This document shows, one piece after another, positions 13,506 to 22,255 of a stretch of DNA of 64,000 bases. Position numbers and translations under genes: made by a program. The stretch comes from Aldehydirespirator sp965221185 (GTDB lineage: Bacteria > Actinomycetota > Acidimicrobiia > Acidimicrobiales > Aldehydirespiratoraceae): contig OZ244866.1 in NCBI GenBank assembly GCA_965221185.1, forward strand, positions 744,001 to 808,000, read 5' to 3'. The notes beneath the pieces are model-generated. The model was not told where the DNA came from, did no database searches, and worked only from the letters and a program-made list of their open reading frames with translations. The stretch's first letter is position 1. Each line of letters begins with the position of its first letter.

Positions 13506-14416
13506 CGGCGACGCCGCCGCGCTGGCGCGTCGTCTACTTCGGCACCCCCGAGGTGGCCGTAGCGCCCCTGCAGGCCCTGTGCCACGCCGGCCATGACGTG
13601 GCGCTGGTGGTCACCCGGCCCCCGAAGCGCCGGGGCCGGCGCCAGCAACCGACGCCCTCACCGGTGGCGGCCGCGGCCGAGATCCTCGGTCTGCCACTGA
13701 CCTGCGACCTTGAAGACGCGGCCCGGGTCGATGCCGACTTGGGCGTGGTCGTTGCCTACGGCGAGCACATTCCCGATGAGGTCCTGGAACGCCGCCGCAC
13801 GGTGAACCTGCACTTCTCGCGGTTGCCCCGGTGGCGGGGGGCGGCGCCGGTGGAGCGGGCCATCCTGGGTGGCGACGCCGAGGCCGGGGTGTGCTTGATG
13901 GATGTGGCCTCCGAGATCGATGCCGGGGCCGTGTACCGGCGGGCGTCGACCGAGATCGGGCTCCACGAGACGGCCGACGAACTGCGGACCCGGCTGTGCG
14001 ATCTAGGCATAGGGCTGCTGCTGGGCGCGCTGAGCGAGGGGTTCGGCGATCCGGTTCCGCAGGCGGGTGAGATGACCTGGGCCGGCAAGATCAGCCCTTC
14101 AGAGCTGCGCATCGACTGGTCCGCGCCGGCCGAGCAGATCCTGCGGCTGGTGCGGGTGGGCGGCGCTTGGACGACCTACCACCGCCGCCGGCTCAAGGTC
14201 TTGGAGGCCCGACTCGTGGCTGGCTCGGGCCGTCCCGGCTCCTCGGGCACGATCTTACTGGGACCTCGATCCGGTGACAGCCCCGCGGTCGAGGTTGCCA
14301 CCGGCCGCGGCGCGCTGGAGCTGGTGACCGTGCAGTCAGAGGGGCGGGCCGCGGCGCCGGCGCGCGACTGGACCAACGGGGCTCGCATCGTCGGCGGCGA
14401 GCGGTTCGACCATTGA
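13502..14416 (+). CDS. fmt: Methionyl-tRNA formyltransferase
   Basis: A 304-residue enzyme that formylates initiator Met-tRNA using 10-formyltetrahydrofolate. The N-terminal Rossmann-like domain starts WRVVYFGTPEVAVAPLQAL, and the catalytic block is NLHFSRLPRWRGAAPVERAI, matching N-x-H-x-S-x-LP-x-x-RGAAP. The C-terminal OB-like domain begins around WAGKISPSELRIDWS. GTG start overlaps the def stop (GTGA) and its own stop overlaps the rsmB start (TTGA), so def-fmt-rsmB are translationally coupled. Confidence 0.95.
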   Translation: MTATPPRWRVVYFGTPEVAVAPLQALCHAGHDVALVVTRPPKRRGRRQQPTPSPVAAAAEILGLPLTCDLEDAARVDADLGVVVAYGEHIPDEVLERRRTVNLHFSRLPRWRGAAPVERAILGGDAEAGVCLMDVASEIDAGAVYRRASTEIGLHETADELRTRLCDLGIGLLLGALSEGFGDPVPQAGEMTWAGKISPSELRIDWSAPAEQILRLVRVGGAWTTYHRRRLKVLEARLVAGSGRPGSSGTILLGPRSGDSPAVEVATGRGALELVTVQSEGRAAAPARDWTNGARIVGGERFDH

Positions 14417-15573
14417 GCCGGCCGGCTCGCCGAGCTCCCGCTTCCGGTGGCGAGGCCGCAGGCCACAGTGCCAGACGGGTGGCCCTCGACGTGTTGGTTC
14501 GCGTCGATGCGGAGGGAGCATTCGCGAACGTGGCCCTGCCCGCAGCGCTGGCCCGGACCGACCTCGACGAGCGCGACCGGGCCTTCGCCACCGAGCTCGT
14601 CTACGGCGTCACCCGCCGCCGCCGAGCCCTCGACTGGGCGTTGGACACCTTCCTGGCGACGCCCCCGCCCGCGGCCGCTCGGGCCGCACTCCGCATGGGC
14701 GCCTACCAGATCATCGAGCTGGGCACCCCGGCCTACGCGGCGGTGTCGGCCACAGTGGCGGCTGCGCCCCGCAGCCACCGGGGGCTGGTCAACGCCGTGC
14801 TGCGCCGGGTGGCTGACGCCGGCACACCGGACTGGCCCGACGATGCCACCCGGCTCAGCTATCCGGACTGGATGGTCGAGACGCTGGCCACCGATCTCGG
14901 CCGCCCCCACGCGCTGGCCGCGCTGGAGTCGATGAACGGCCCGGCCCGGGTGCACCGGCGCCAGGACGGCTATGTGCAGGATCTGAGCTCCCAGCTCGTG
15001 GTTGACGCCATCGAGGCGCAAGCCGGCGATCTGGTAGCCGACCTGTGCGCCGCACCCGGTGGCAAGGCCACCGCTCTGGCTGCGCACGGCGCGACCGTGG
15101 TGGCGTGCGACTCGCATCGGGGCCGGATCGGACGGTTGGAAGCCAACCGGAGGGCTCTGGGTGCCGAGTCGATGCATGTGGTGGTCGCCGACGCCCGGCG
15201 CCCGCCCTTGCGGCCCGGCCAGTTCGACGCAGTGTTGGTGGACGCGCCGTGCAGCGGTCTGGGAACCCTGAGGCGGCGTCCCGACGCGCGCTGGCGCATG
15301 GAGCGATCGGCGGTGCCTCGGCTGGCCCAACTGCAGCGGGACCTGCTCGAAGCGGCCACCGGCCTGCTGCGCCCCGGCGGGCAGCTCGTCTACAGCGTCT
15401 GCACGCTCACCGCCGCCGAGACTCTGGCTGTCGCGGCGCACGTTTCCGCGGATGGTCGCCTGGAGTCGCAGCCGCCTCCGACAGGTCGGTGGCTGGCCCA
15501 CGGCGATGGCGCCGTGCTGCTACCGGACCCCGACCACGACGGAATGGCCCTGTTCCGCTGGCGCCGCCGCTAG
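14413..15573 (+). CDS. rsmB: 16S rRNA m5C967 methyltransferase (RsmB/Sun)
   Basis: A 386-residue protein with an N-terminal NusB-like domain (about 15-145, ALDVLVRVDAEGAFANVALP) and a C-terminal NOL1/NOP2/Sun methyltransferase domain. SAM motif I is DLCAAPGGKATALA. The two catalytic cysteines lie in VDAPCSGLGTLRRRPD and YSVCTLTAAE. The start appears to be TTG at 14413 within the fmt stop codon. The full-length interspersed repeat copy R1 begins 12 bases after its stop. Confidence 0.93.
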   Translation: MSRPARRAPASGGEAAGHSARRVALDVLVRVDAEGAFANVALPAALARTDLDERDRAFATELVYGVTRRRRALDWALDTFLATPPPAAARAALRMGAYQIIELGTPAYAAVSATVAAAPRSHRGLVNAVLRRVADAGTPDWPDDATRLSYPDWMVETLATDLGRPHALAALESMNGPARVHRRQDGYVQDLSSQLVVDAIEAQAGDLVADLCAAPGGKATALAAHGATVVACDSHRGRIGRLEANRRALGAESMHVVVADARRPPLRPGQFDAVLVDAPCSGLGTLRRRPDARWRMERSAVPRLAQLQRDLLEAATGLLRPGGQLVYSVCTLTAAETLAVAAHVSADGRLESQPPPTGRWLAHGDGAVLLPDPDHDGMALFRWRRR

Positions 15574-15584
15574 GCGGTTGTGGC

Positions 15585-15730
15585 TAAGAGGCCGAGCGGA
15601 TAGGCAGCAGTTCATGACAATATTCGAGAGGCGCCGAGCGAGGCCGTGGCCCGAGCGGCCCGTGAGCGCAGCGAACAAGAGCGGGAAACAAGACGCTTCA
15701 CCGCGAGGCGCTGGCACTTATCCTCGGGGC
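15585..15730 (+). repeat. Interspersed repeat, long copy R1
   Basis: This is one of four related stretches of about 140 bases in the window. It starts TAAGAGGCCGAGCGGATAGG and contains the near-invariant core at about 15637-15685, including AGCGCAGCGAACAAGAGCGG. It ends near GGCACTTATCCTCGGGG. Inside the core, GGCCG and CGGCC can pair around a 9-base loop. It lies just 3' of rsmB in the same orientation. A candidate promoter (CTGGCA, 17 bases, TAGGGT at 15734-15739) starts at its end. Confidence 0.85.
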
Positions 15731-15739
15731 TTCTAGGGT
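15711..15739 (+). promoter_or_regulatory. Candidate promoter at the end of R1
   Basis: CTGGCA at 15711-15716, a 17-base spacer and TAGGGT at 15734-15739 are followed by seven bases and the GTG of the next gene. The -35 half lies in the repeat and the -10 half just beyond it. The same TAGGGT box is used by the rrn promoter in this window. Confidence 0.5.
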
Positions 15740-15746
15740 CGAAGTC

Positions 15747-16256
15747 GTGGGACACGCCGATGAGAGGGTTGATTCCGGCCTGGAGACCAAGGTGCTCACC
15801 GTGTCCGACGGCGTGGTCGAAGGCACCCGTCAGGACCGCAGCGGCGAAGCGCTGGAGGCGTACCTGCGAGAGGCGGGCTGGAAGGTGGTCGAGCGGGCGG
15901 CCGTAGCCGACGGAGTCGAATCCGTGAGCGGGGAGCTGCGCCGGCTGGCTGATGGGTTCCACGGGCTGATCATCACCACCGGAGGCACCGGCTTCGGCCC
16001 CCGCGACGCCACGCCGGAGGGGACCAAGGCGGTGCTCGACCGCGAGGCGCCCGGCCTGGCCGAGGCCATGCGCCTCGTCAACCCGCTGGGCCGCCTCTCC
16101 CGGGGCACCGCTGGCACCGTTGGCACCGCGCTGGTCCTCAACACTCCCGGCTCGTCGAAGGGTTGCGTCGAGACGGTCGAAGCCGTGATCGACGTCGTCG
16201 GTCATGCGGTGAGGCTCCTCGTCGACAACTACGACCCGCACCCCCACGGCGGGTGA
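15747..16256 (+). CDS. MogA/MoaB-family molybdenum cofactor protein
   Basis: A 169-residue protein of the MoCF-binding fold. VLTVSDGVVEGTRQDRSGEAL is the N-terminal substrate-loop region, then IITTGGTGFGPRDATPEGTKAVLDREAPGLAEAMR is the family signature (TTGGTG...RDxTPE...PG), followed by VLNTPGSSKGCVETVEAV. Such proteins adenylylate molybdopterin (MogA) or are MoaB-like. I cannot separate the two. The GTG start at 15747 follows a -10 box seven bases upstream and no ribosome binding site. No other moa/moe genes are near. Confidence 0.88.
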   Translation: MGHADERVDSGLETKVLTVSDGVVEGTRQDRSGEALEAYLREAGWKVVERAAVADGVESVSGELRRLADGFHGLIITTGGTGFGPRDATPEGTKAVLDREAPGLAEAMRLVNPLGRLSRGTAGTVGTALVLNTPGSSKGCVETVEAVIDVVGHAVRLLVDNYDPHPHGG

Positions 16257-16362
16257 GCAGGCTGCCCCCAGGCCATCGGCCGTTGCAGGATGGTCAAAAG
16301 GCAGCGCGACGGCGGTGCGCCGGTAGCCTCACCGCCGTCGCCCGACGGCTCTAGGACCGCAG

Positions 16363-17238
16363 ATGCTGAAGCTCGTTCTCCCCAAGGGATCGCTCGAGAG
16401 GGCCACCCTCGAGCTGTTCGAGGCCGCCGACCTTCCGGTTCAGCGGTCCTCAGACGTGGCCTACAAGGCAGCGGTCGCTGATCCGCGCATCAGCGACGTG
16501 AGAATCCTCAGGCCCCAGGAGATTCCCGTATACATCGCCGACGGTCTCTTCGACATCGGCATCACCGGCCGGGATTGGATCGAGGAGACCGGCAGCGAGG
16601 TGGTCTCGCTGGGCGAGCTGCAGTATTCCAAGGCCACGTCGCTGCCGATCCGGGTGGTGTTGGCCGTGGCTGGTGACTCGCCCTACCTGGGCATCGCGGA
16701 CCTGCCCCAAGGTGTGCGGGTGTCTACCGAGTACCCGGAGCTGACCCGGCGATTCTTCGAGTCTGCGGGCATCGAGGCCCAGATCGCGCTGAGCTACGGC
16801 GCCACCGAGGCCAAGGTGCCCGACATTGTCGATGCGGTGGTCGAGATCACTGAGACGGGCCGGGCCCTGCGGGCCGCAGGGCTGCGGATCATCGACACGC
16901 TGCTGACCTCCTACACCGAGCTGATCGCCAACCCCGCCGCTGCGGTCGACACAGACAAGCGGCACGCGATGGGCCAGATCTACACGCTGCTTCGGGGCGT
17001 GCTGGAGGCCAGGGGCAAGGTGCTGGTGAAGCTCAATGTCGGCGTGGACGCCCTCGACGACGTGATCGAGATCTTGCCGGCCATGAAGGCCCCCACCGTC
17101 AATGAGTTGTTCCGGGGCGCGGGCTATGCCGTCGAGACGGTGGTGCCCCGCAGCGAGATCAACATCCTGATCCCCGCCCTGCGCGACCTGGGCGCCACCG
17201 ACATCGTGGAGATGCCAATATCCAAGATCGTCCCCTAG
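16363..17238 (+). CDS. hisG: ATP phosphoribosyltransferase, long form
   Basis: A 291-residue enzyme for the first step of histidine synthesis. It has the N-terminal LKLVLPKGSLERATLELF, the substrate loop FDIGITGRDWIEE, the PRPP-binding region DIVDAVVEITETGRALRAAGL and a C-terminal ACT-like regulatory domain (about 215-291, VKLNVGVDALDDVIEILPAMKAPTV), which identifies the histidine-inhibited long form. Candidate -10 boxes are TAGCCT at 16324-16329 and TAGGAC at 16352-16357. hisE or other his genes are not next to it here. Confidence 0.94.
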   Translation: MLKLVLPKGSLERATLELFEAADLPVQRSSDVAYKAAVADPRISDVRILRPQEIPVYIADGLFDIGITGRDWIEETGSEVVSLGELQYSKATSLPIRVVLAVAGDSPYLGIADLPQGVRVSTEYPELTRRFFESAGIEAQIALSYGATEAKVPDIVDAVVEITETGRALRAAGLRIIDTLLTSYTELIANPAAAVDTDKRHAMGQIYTLLRGVLEARGKVLVKLNVGVDALDDVIEILPAMKAPTVNELFRGAGYAVETVVPRSEINILIPALRDLGATDIVEMPISKIVP

Positions 17239-17250
17239 GGAGGCTTCGTC

Positions 17251-17490
17251 ATGAGTGAGCCATCGGAGTCCGACCGCCCTACCGCCGAGGAGTCGGACCG
17301 TCCAGCGCAGGTGAGGTCCTATGGACGGGTGATGCCGGGGGTCGGCGTCGGGATCGGCGTCGGCGTCGGCGCCGGCGTGGGGGTGGGAGCGATCTTCGGA
17401 GCCCCGGGTGCGGGAGCGGCCGTCGGAGCGCTACTCGGCGTCGTCATCGGGTCGTGGGGCTCCAGGAGGATAGGCAAGCGCAGCTGCTAG
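17251..17490 (+). CDS. Small glycine-zipper membrane protein
   Basis: A 79-residue protein with a charged N-terminus (SEPSESDRPTAEESDRPAQ) and a glycine-rich hydrophobic stretch (about 29-70: repeated GVGxGVGxG, then GAPGAGAAVGALLGVVIGSW) ending in a basic RRIGKR. The glycine-zipper pattern suggests packed transmembrane helices. GGGAGG at 17238-17243 lies seven bases before the ATG, a good ribosome binding site. It starts 12 bases after hisG. Function unknown. Confidence 0.7.
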   Translation: MSEPSESDRPTAEESDRPAQVRSYGRVMPGVGVGIGVGVGAGVGVGAIFGAPGAGAAVGALLGVVIGSWGSRRIGKRSC

Positions 17491-17611
17491 CCGCCGGCCA
17501 CCGCTGCTCTGTATAGAACGACCACAGCAGTGAGCACTACCGCTGACCTCTCCAAGTTCCCTAAAGGCCAACGGAACCCGTGGCGAGGCCCTTGGTAGGA
17601 GCGGCTCTGAG
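17491..17611. other. Intergenic gap between convergent genes
   Basis: The 121 bases between the glycine-zipper gene and the ATPase gene, which end towards each other, hold no convincing ORF, repeat or U-tailed terminator. Confidence 0.5.
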
Positions 17612-20245
17612 TCAGGGTCGGTTCGGCAGTTGGATCGTGGTCGCGTTGCCGATATGGGCATAGCGCCCGGGCGTGCAGGTGAGGATGACCAGTTGGCACT
17701 TCCTGCCGGCGGCGGCAATGGCTGCACCCATACGCTCGAGCCGGTCCGGGTCGCTCCAGCCGAGGGCGTCGTCGATGATGACCGGCGCACCGCCGCCGTC
17801 GGGGCTGACGATGGCCGCGCAGGCGAGTCGGCTGAGCACGCCTAGCTGCTCCCGGGCGCCGGTACTTAGCTGATCGACGCCGAGGGTGTCGCCGTCGAGC
17901 GTTCGGCGAACGATGCGGAGATCTTTGTCTAGTTCGACCGCGAACGTCGAATTGAAGACGTAGCTACCAAACTGCTCAATGCGGTCCTTGAACGGGCCGC
18001 CGTAACGCTCACGGGCCTCCCGGCGTCGCTGTTCGAAGGCCTCATGCAGGAGGCGTGCGGTCTCGGCCTTGGAATCGGCGCGCCGGGACTCGCGCTCTAG
18101 GTGCCGCAGTCGTCGGACCGCTTCATCGTGCTGGGTGTGAAGTCCCTCCTCGCCGCGAACCGACAGACTGACGCGCAACTCGTTCTGACTCCGGTCGTTT
18201 GACTGCAACTCATCGCGGGCCCGTTGTGCGGCACCGCCGGCGTTGTCACGCCTGATCCTCAGCGACTCCGGGTTTGCGGCGGCTAGGTCTGCCTCGGCCT
18301 TCTCATGCAACCGGCGCGAGGCGTCGGCCTCTCTTGTGACCGTGGCCAGGTCCTCCGCGATGGCGGCATCGGCGCGCTTGTGTCTCGCGGCGGCTAGACG
18401 ATCGACGGCGGCTTGCTTCGACTCGCGGGCGTGCTTGATCTGGCCATTGAGGTCTGCTTCCTTGATCTGCTCGTTGCTGAGAGCGGAATCGGCCTCGGCG
18501 GCCGCATGGTTGCAGTTCTCGAACCCGTCGCGAAGCTCCGCAACGATGCGGTCCGTCGCGGAGGCGGCCTTCTTCGCCTCCTCGAAGTCCGACGGCACAG
18601 GCGGATCGTCGGGGCGGTCAGCGGCGTACGAGGCGATCTGCCTAGTGAGGCCTTTGATCTTGGTGTCCAGCACATCGACAGTGAGATCGCGGAGGTCTCT
18701 TTCGATCGTGGCTAGGGCCTCGGAGCGCTGTCGCTTGGCCTCGCGCCGTCGCTCGGCAGCGGCTCGCGCCTCAGAGAGGTCGGCCACGCCGCCCCTCTCG
18801 CACACGCGACGAAGCGCGTCGTGAGCGCTGCGTCGCTCGGCTGCCAGGCTTCTGGAGCCGGCCCCTGCCCTCACTCGGACTTCCGCAACATCTGGGAACA
18901 TCAGCACGACCTCGTCGTCCACGACGGTGCGCTGCGTCTTCCCTGCCGCGAGCTCCAACTGCTCGCAGTCGATCCGCATCGAGAGTGCTCGCAATGCGGT
19001 CGTCTCGACGGATGCGATTGCGGCCTCAGCTCTCACCACGGCGAGGTGCGCCTGGTCGATCTCCGCCAGCAGTTCGTCGTCGACCTTGGCCGATGCGAGC
19101 TGGGCCTCGGCGTTGCTCAGCGTCCTCTCTGCATCAACGACGCGGTCGTAGCGCTCCTGGAGTTGCTCCACCTCGATCTGCCGACGGTGGTGGTCGCGGT
19201 CTTCGCTGGACCTGCGCTGGTCTGCCTCGGCGGCCTGCAGGGCGGCCTGTGCCCTCTCGAGGTCGGCTCTTGTTCTTTCTCCCTCGTGGAGGGCTGCCGC
19301 GAGAGCAGGCCCCGACTGTTGTGCTTGGGACTCAAGCACACGCAGCTCGTTGGCCCGAGAATTGAGCGCGTCAATCAGTTCCTGGCGACGCTCCTGCTCG
19401 CCGACGAAGCTATTGCGTTTGGCGTCTGCTGCTTCGTGGGCAGCAGCTAGGCGCTCGACGTTGTGGCGCAGTTGCTCGGCTGCGGCCCAGGCTTCGCTGA
19501 GTTCGAATTCCCGACGTTCGCACTCTTCTCGCGTTGCGGCCAGTCGCATTGCCTCATTGACCAGCCGCCTTACTTCGGCGGCGTCGCTCTCCATGGCGTC
19601 CAACTGCTGCTTTAGTTCGTCAACCGCCAGCCGAGCCTGCTCCACGCCCCGCTGTTGCGCCTTGCGATCCCCCTTGGGCCTGCCCGTCGGTGTCCAATAC
19701 CGCTCGCGCTCCTCACAGATCCGGGTCCACAGGTCGTCGTCTTCATCGGCGGCGGTGGAGCTGTTCGCCGCGGCGCGATCGAGGGCCGTGACCAACGACG
19801 GCACATCGAAAACGGGCAGAGCAAGTTCGGTGCCTTGTTCTACGCGCAATGCTCTCCAAAGCTGGCGGTCGACTGTCTCGTCGAGAATGCGATCGACCTC
19901 ATCGTGGGCGTCGCGTCCGCTGAACTGCTCATGCCGCGGCGCGACGATCTCCAGGGTCGTCTCGCCTCGGCGCAGCCAGCGCTTGCGATAGACGAAGCGG
20001 TACTGGCCCGACGACATCTCGACCTCTACTTCGGGGCCAACGTCACCGCCGACAGGCTTGACCGATACGACGCGCCGATGGTGGGACGAGTCCTGAAACT
20101 CGAGGAGCAGGTCTAGCCCCTCCGAGATGGACGTCTTGCCAACCTCGTTGGGCCCCTCGACCACCGTGATTCCCTCTGTCGAGAAGGGGACCTCGCAATC
20201 AGCCACGCCGCGGTAGTTGCACAGCCTCACCCGGTGGAGCCTCAT
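17612..20245 (-). CDS. SMC/Rad50-like ATPase (SbcC/YhaN-like), no zinc hook
   Basis: An 877-residue protein with ABC-type ATPase halves at both ends of a long coiled coil. Walker A is GPNEVGKTS (31-39), the signature LSTGAREQLGV starts at about 793 and Walker B is VIIDDALGW (about 822-830). Residues 180-760 are largely Glu/Arg/Ala-rich coiled coil. A short beta-rich insert near the middle (VVDDEVVLMFPDVAEVRVRAG) replaces the CxxC zinc hook of SbcC/Rad50. It probably forms a DNA-end processing or repair complex with the phosphoesterase encoded just upstream, whose stop codon overlaps its ATG. Defence and repair roles are both possible. Confidence 0.85.
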   Translation of the reverse strand: MRLHRVRLCNYRGVADCEVPFSTEGITVVEGPNEVGKTSISEGLDLLLEFQDSSHHRRVVSVKPVGGDVGPEVEVEMSSGQYRFVYRKRWLRRGETTLEIVAPRHEQFSGRDAHDEVDRILDETVDRQLWRALRVEQGTELALPVFDVPSLVTALDRAAANSSTAADEDDDLWTRICEERERYWTPTGRPKGDRKAQQRGVEQARLAVDELKQQLDAMESDAAEVRRLVNEAMRLAATREECERREFELSEAWAAAEQLRHNVERLAAAHEAADAKRNSFVGEQERRQELIDALNSRANELRVLESQAQQSGPALAAALHEGERTRADLERAQAALQAAEADQRRSSEDRDHHRRQIEVEQLQERYDRVVDAERTLSNAEAQLASAKVDDELLAEIDQAHLAVVRAEAAIASVETTALRALSMRIDCEQLELAAGKTQRTVVDDEVVLMFPDVAEVRVRAGAGSRSLAAERRSAHDALRRVCERGGVADLSEARAAAERRREAKRQRSEALATIERDLRDLTVDVLDTKIKGLTRQIASYAADRPDDPPVPSDFEEAKKAASATDRIVAELRDGFENCNHAAAEADSALSNEQIKEADLNGQIKHARESKQAAVDRLAAARHKRADAAIAEDLATVTREADASRRLHEKAEADLAAANPESLRIRRDNAGGAAQRARDELQSNDRSQNELRVSLSVRGEEGLHTQHDEAVRRLRHLERESRRADSKAETARLLHEAFEQRRREARERYGGPFKDRIEQFGSYVFNSTFAVELDKDLRIVRRTLDGDTLGVDQLSTGAREQLGVLSRLACAAIVSPDGGGAPVIIDDALGWSDPDRLERMGAAIAAAGRKCQLVILTCTPGRYAHIGNATTIQLPNRP

Positions 20246-21375
20246 CGGCCCGCTCCCACCAGCCGGTACAGCAGCGCCAGCGCGTTCCGAGCCGTCGCGG
20301 CCTGGTCTCCGGATTCGGCCATCTTGCTCAGGTCCGCCAACGCCTCGCGCCCGTAGCCCGACAGTCTGAAGTCATCGAAGTCGGCATCGTCTGGGATCAC
20401 CGTCAGCGGGCCATCACCGTCCTGGATGTCCAAGTCGCCGAGCAGGTCCGTGTGGTGGGCGATCATCGCATCGAGGCGAACCTGCTGAGCGACGGAGACC
20501 TGACCTTGCAGGACCGCTCGGACGATTGTGCGTTCCTTATCCTGCAGAGCCGTCAGCCAATCCCCCAGAGCGTCAAGGTCGGCCTCCGTTCCCATCTCCC
20601 AGTCGCCGTGCTCGAAGCGCCAAGTGCCAATCTGGCGCGGACTCGCGTGCACGCGATCCCGATCAAGGTCGACGACGAGGACGTTCCCGGGATCTATCTC
20701 ATTGAAGTCGGTGGGCTCGGGCGCGCCCGAGTACCAGACCCTGCCCGTGCGACCTACTCCCGTGGTGGAGTGGCGGTCGCCCAAGGCCACGTAGTGGATC
20801 ATTCCCGACTCAATCCGCTCCTCCAGCCGTTCGAGGGAGATGTGCGCTGGGTTGTTCGCGCCAGGCCACATCGCGTCTACCGCTCCGTGGCCGACGACGA
20901 CGCGGGTGGTGTCGGTCGTCGGTTCGAGCCTTCGGCAGGCCTCGTCCACCCAGTCGGTTAGCGGGTGCTTGTGGCGCCAGGGCGCAGCGACCAGCTCGAC
21001 GCCGGGGGCTGCAGGCGCAGGGCCAGGTTTGTCGAGCACGGTTACGTTGATCGGCTGGTTGTCAATGAAGGTCCGGGATCGGAAGATCGAGGATGCGTCC
21101 AGGGGGTCGTGGTTGCCAGGTAGCAGATAGAAGGCGACCTGCGGAGTGGTCTTCATCTTCTCAAGAGCCCGCACTAGCACCTGCCGGTCTATGTGGTTCG
21201 ACTCGAAGACATCGCCGCAAGCCACGACGAAGTCACAGTCCTCTTGCGCGGCAAGTTGCCCGATGGTGCCGATCACGTCGACCCGAGCGGCGCTGAACCT
21301 AGTCCTGGCCTCATCGCTCAGATAGTGTGGAGCTTTGCCGAGTTGCCAGTCGGCGGAGTGCACGAACCTGACCAC
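20242..21375 (-). CDS. SbcD/Mre11-like metallophosphoesterase
   Basis: A 377-residue calcineurin-like nuclease. Motifs in order are HSADWQLGK (motif I; the usual DxH is DWQ here), CGDVFESN (motif II), LPGNHDP (motif III), VVGHGAVD and ALGDRHS (the GxH motif). This matches SbcD/Mre11/YhaO proteins, partners of Rad50-like ATPases. The frame is open 33 codons further, but GTG at 21375 starts the conserved VRFVHSADW strand and has a -10 box (TATGCT, 21387-21382) six bases upstream. It overlaps the ATPase gene by four bases. Confidence 0.87.
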   Translation of the reverse strand: MVRFVHSADWQLGKAPHYLSDEARTRFSAARVDVIGTIGQLAAQEDCDFVVACGDVFESNHIDRQVLVRALEKMKTTPQVAFYLLPGNHDPLDASSIFRSRTFIDNQPINVTVLDKPGPAPAAPGVELVAAPWRHKHPLTDWVDEACRRLEPTTDTTRVVVGHGAVDAMWPGANNPAHISLERLEERIESGMIHYVALGDRHSTTGVGRTGRVWYSGAPEPTDFNEIDPGNVLVVDLDRDRVHASPRQIGTWRFEHGDWEMGTEADLDALGDWLTALQDKERTIVRAVLQGQVSVAQQVRLDAMIAHHTDLLGDLDIQDGDGPLTVIPDDADFDDFRLSGYGREALADLSKMAESGDQAATARNALALLYRLVGAGR

Positions 21376-21381
21376 GATCAG

Positions 21382-21409
21382 AGCATAGAGATCAACTCTT
21401 GGAAGCAAA
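21382..21409 (-). promoter_or_regulatory. Candidate leaderless promoter of the SbcD/SbcC-like pair
   Basis: On the minus strand, TTTGCT (21409-21404), a 16-base spacer and TATGCT (21387-21382) are followed by six bases and the GTG at 21375. The surrounding 100 bases are clearly more AT-rich than the rest of the window, in keeping with a promoter or a transferred edge. Confidence 0.5.
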
Positions 21410-21678
21410 CGATACAAGAGAAGCAGTCTCCCTAGTTTCGCTACCTGAAAAGATCTAATAAAGCTTAACAACACATGATAAATGTCACACCCCTATGGCA
21501 TGATGTGACCATGATGGATGAGGCGATCCGGCGGGCCGATCAGGCCCTCACCGAGATGGTGGAACTGTCCCGCAGCGGGTTGGGGGCGTCGAGAGTGCAG
21601 GCTCCGTCGGCGTGCAATGCGTCGGGACCGGCGGGCCCCGTGGGAGAGAGGCTTGCGCTGAACCTGCGGGGCTTCGGC
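21410..21678. other. AT-rich gap with an inverted repeat and a short orphan reading frame
   Basis: GTCACA (21484-21489) and TGTGAC (21504-21509) form an inverted repeat with a 14-base centre. An ATG at 21511 right after it opens MMDEAIRRADQALTEMVELSRSG and more, with high GC at third positions. That frame then runs antisense into the DUF1844 gene without looking like a protein. It may be the stump of a gene cut off when the neighbouring module arrived, or chance. No function can be assigned. Confidence 0.3.
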
Positions 21679-22197
21679 CTAGTCGTCGGAGTCCGCGGGA
21701 GAGTCGGCCCCAGATCCGCTGTCGCCGGAACTCGTGTCGGCTGCGTCTTCTTGGGGGCGGTTCTTGAGCTGGACGAAGGCCATCTGGATTTGCGACAAGC
21801 CCTCGCGCAGGGTGGCCTCGGGCTCGCCGAGCCGGCCCTGCATGCCGTCCAGCAGCGCGCCAAGGGCGTCGATGGCCACCGTCGCCTCGCTGAAGTTCGG
21901 CGGCTGGTTGGCCAGGTGCAGAGCGGCCAGCTCGTACAGGCCCATGGCGTGGTTGGCCACCACCACCGACGCGGGCACCGACCGGAGCCGCTCGCGGGAC
22001 TCGGCCAGCTCCCGAATGTACTGCTCGGCCTGCTCGCGCTCCTCCGGCGACAGGCTGTCCAGATCGAAGTCTTCAGGCACCTCGGCCGCAGCATCGGCAG
22101 CGGAGGGGTCGGAGGTTCCCGCGGGGCTGGCGGGACCGGCATCCGAAGGGCGGTCGCCTACGGGTACCTCGCCTCCGGGTGTCCATAGCGTGCTCAT
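21679..22197 (-). CDS. DUF1844 family protein
   Basis: A 172-residue protein with a disordered Pro/Ala/Asp N-terminus, then LSPEEREQAEQYIRELAE and the DUF1844 core (VVVANHAMGLYELAALHLANQPPNFSEATVAIDALGALLDGMQGRL), ending in a Ser/Asp-rich acidic tail. The core is helical and found next to infC in many actinobacteria; its function is unknown. GGAGG seven bases before the ATG supports the start. It is divergent from infC. Confidence 0.85.
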   Translation of the reverse strand: MSTLWTPGGEVPVGDRPSDAGPASPAGTSDPSAADAAAEVPEDFDLDSLSPEEREQAEQYIRELAESRERLRSVPASVVVANHAMGLYELAALHLANQPPNFSEATVAIDALGALLDGMQGRLGEPEATLREGLSQIQMAFVQLKNRPQEDAADTSSGDSGSGADSPADSDD

Positions 22198-22255
22198 CCG
22201 AACACCTCCGGCTCGCGCTGACAGGTGGGCGTGGCCGCTTGGCGCGACCGGCTGC

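Noticed and set aside
15646..15720. A protein encoded by the repeat core (frame reading ARAARERSEQERE)
   Set aside because: The copies stay open over short stretches in several frames, but there is no shared start, ribosome binding site or conserved stop, and substitutions between copies do not favour one frame.
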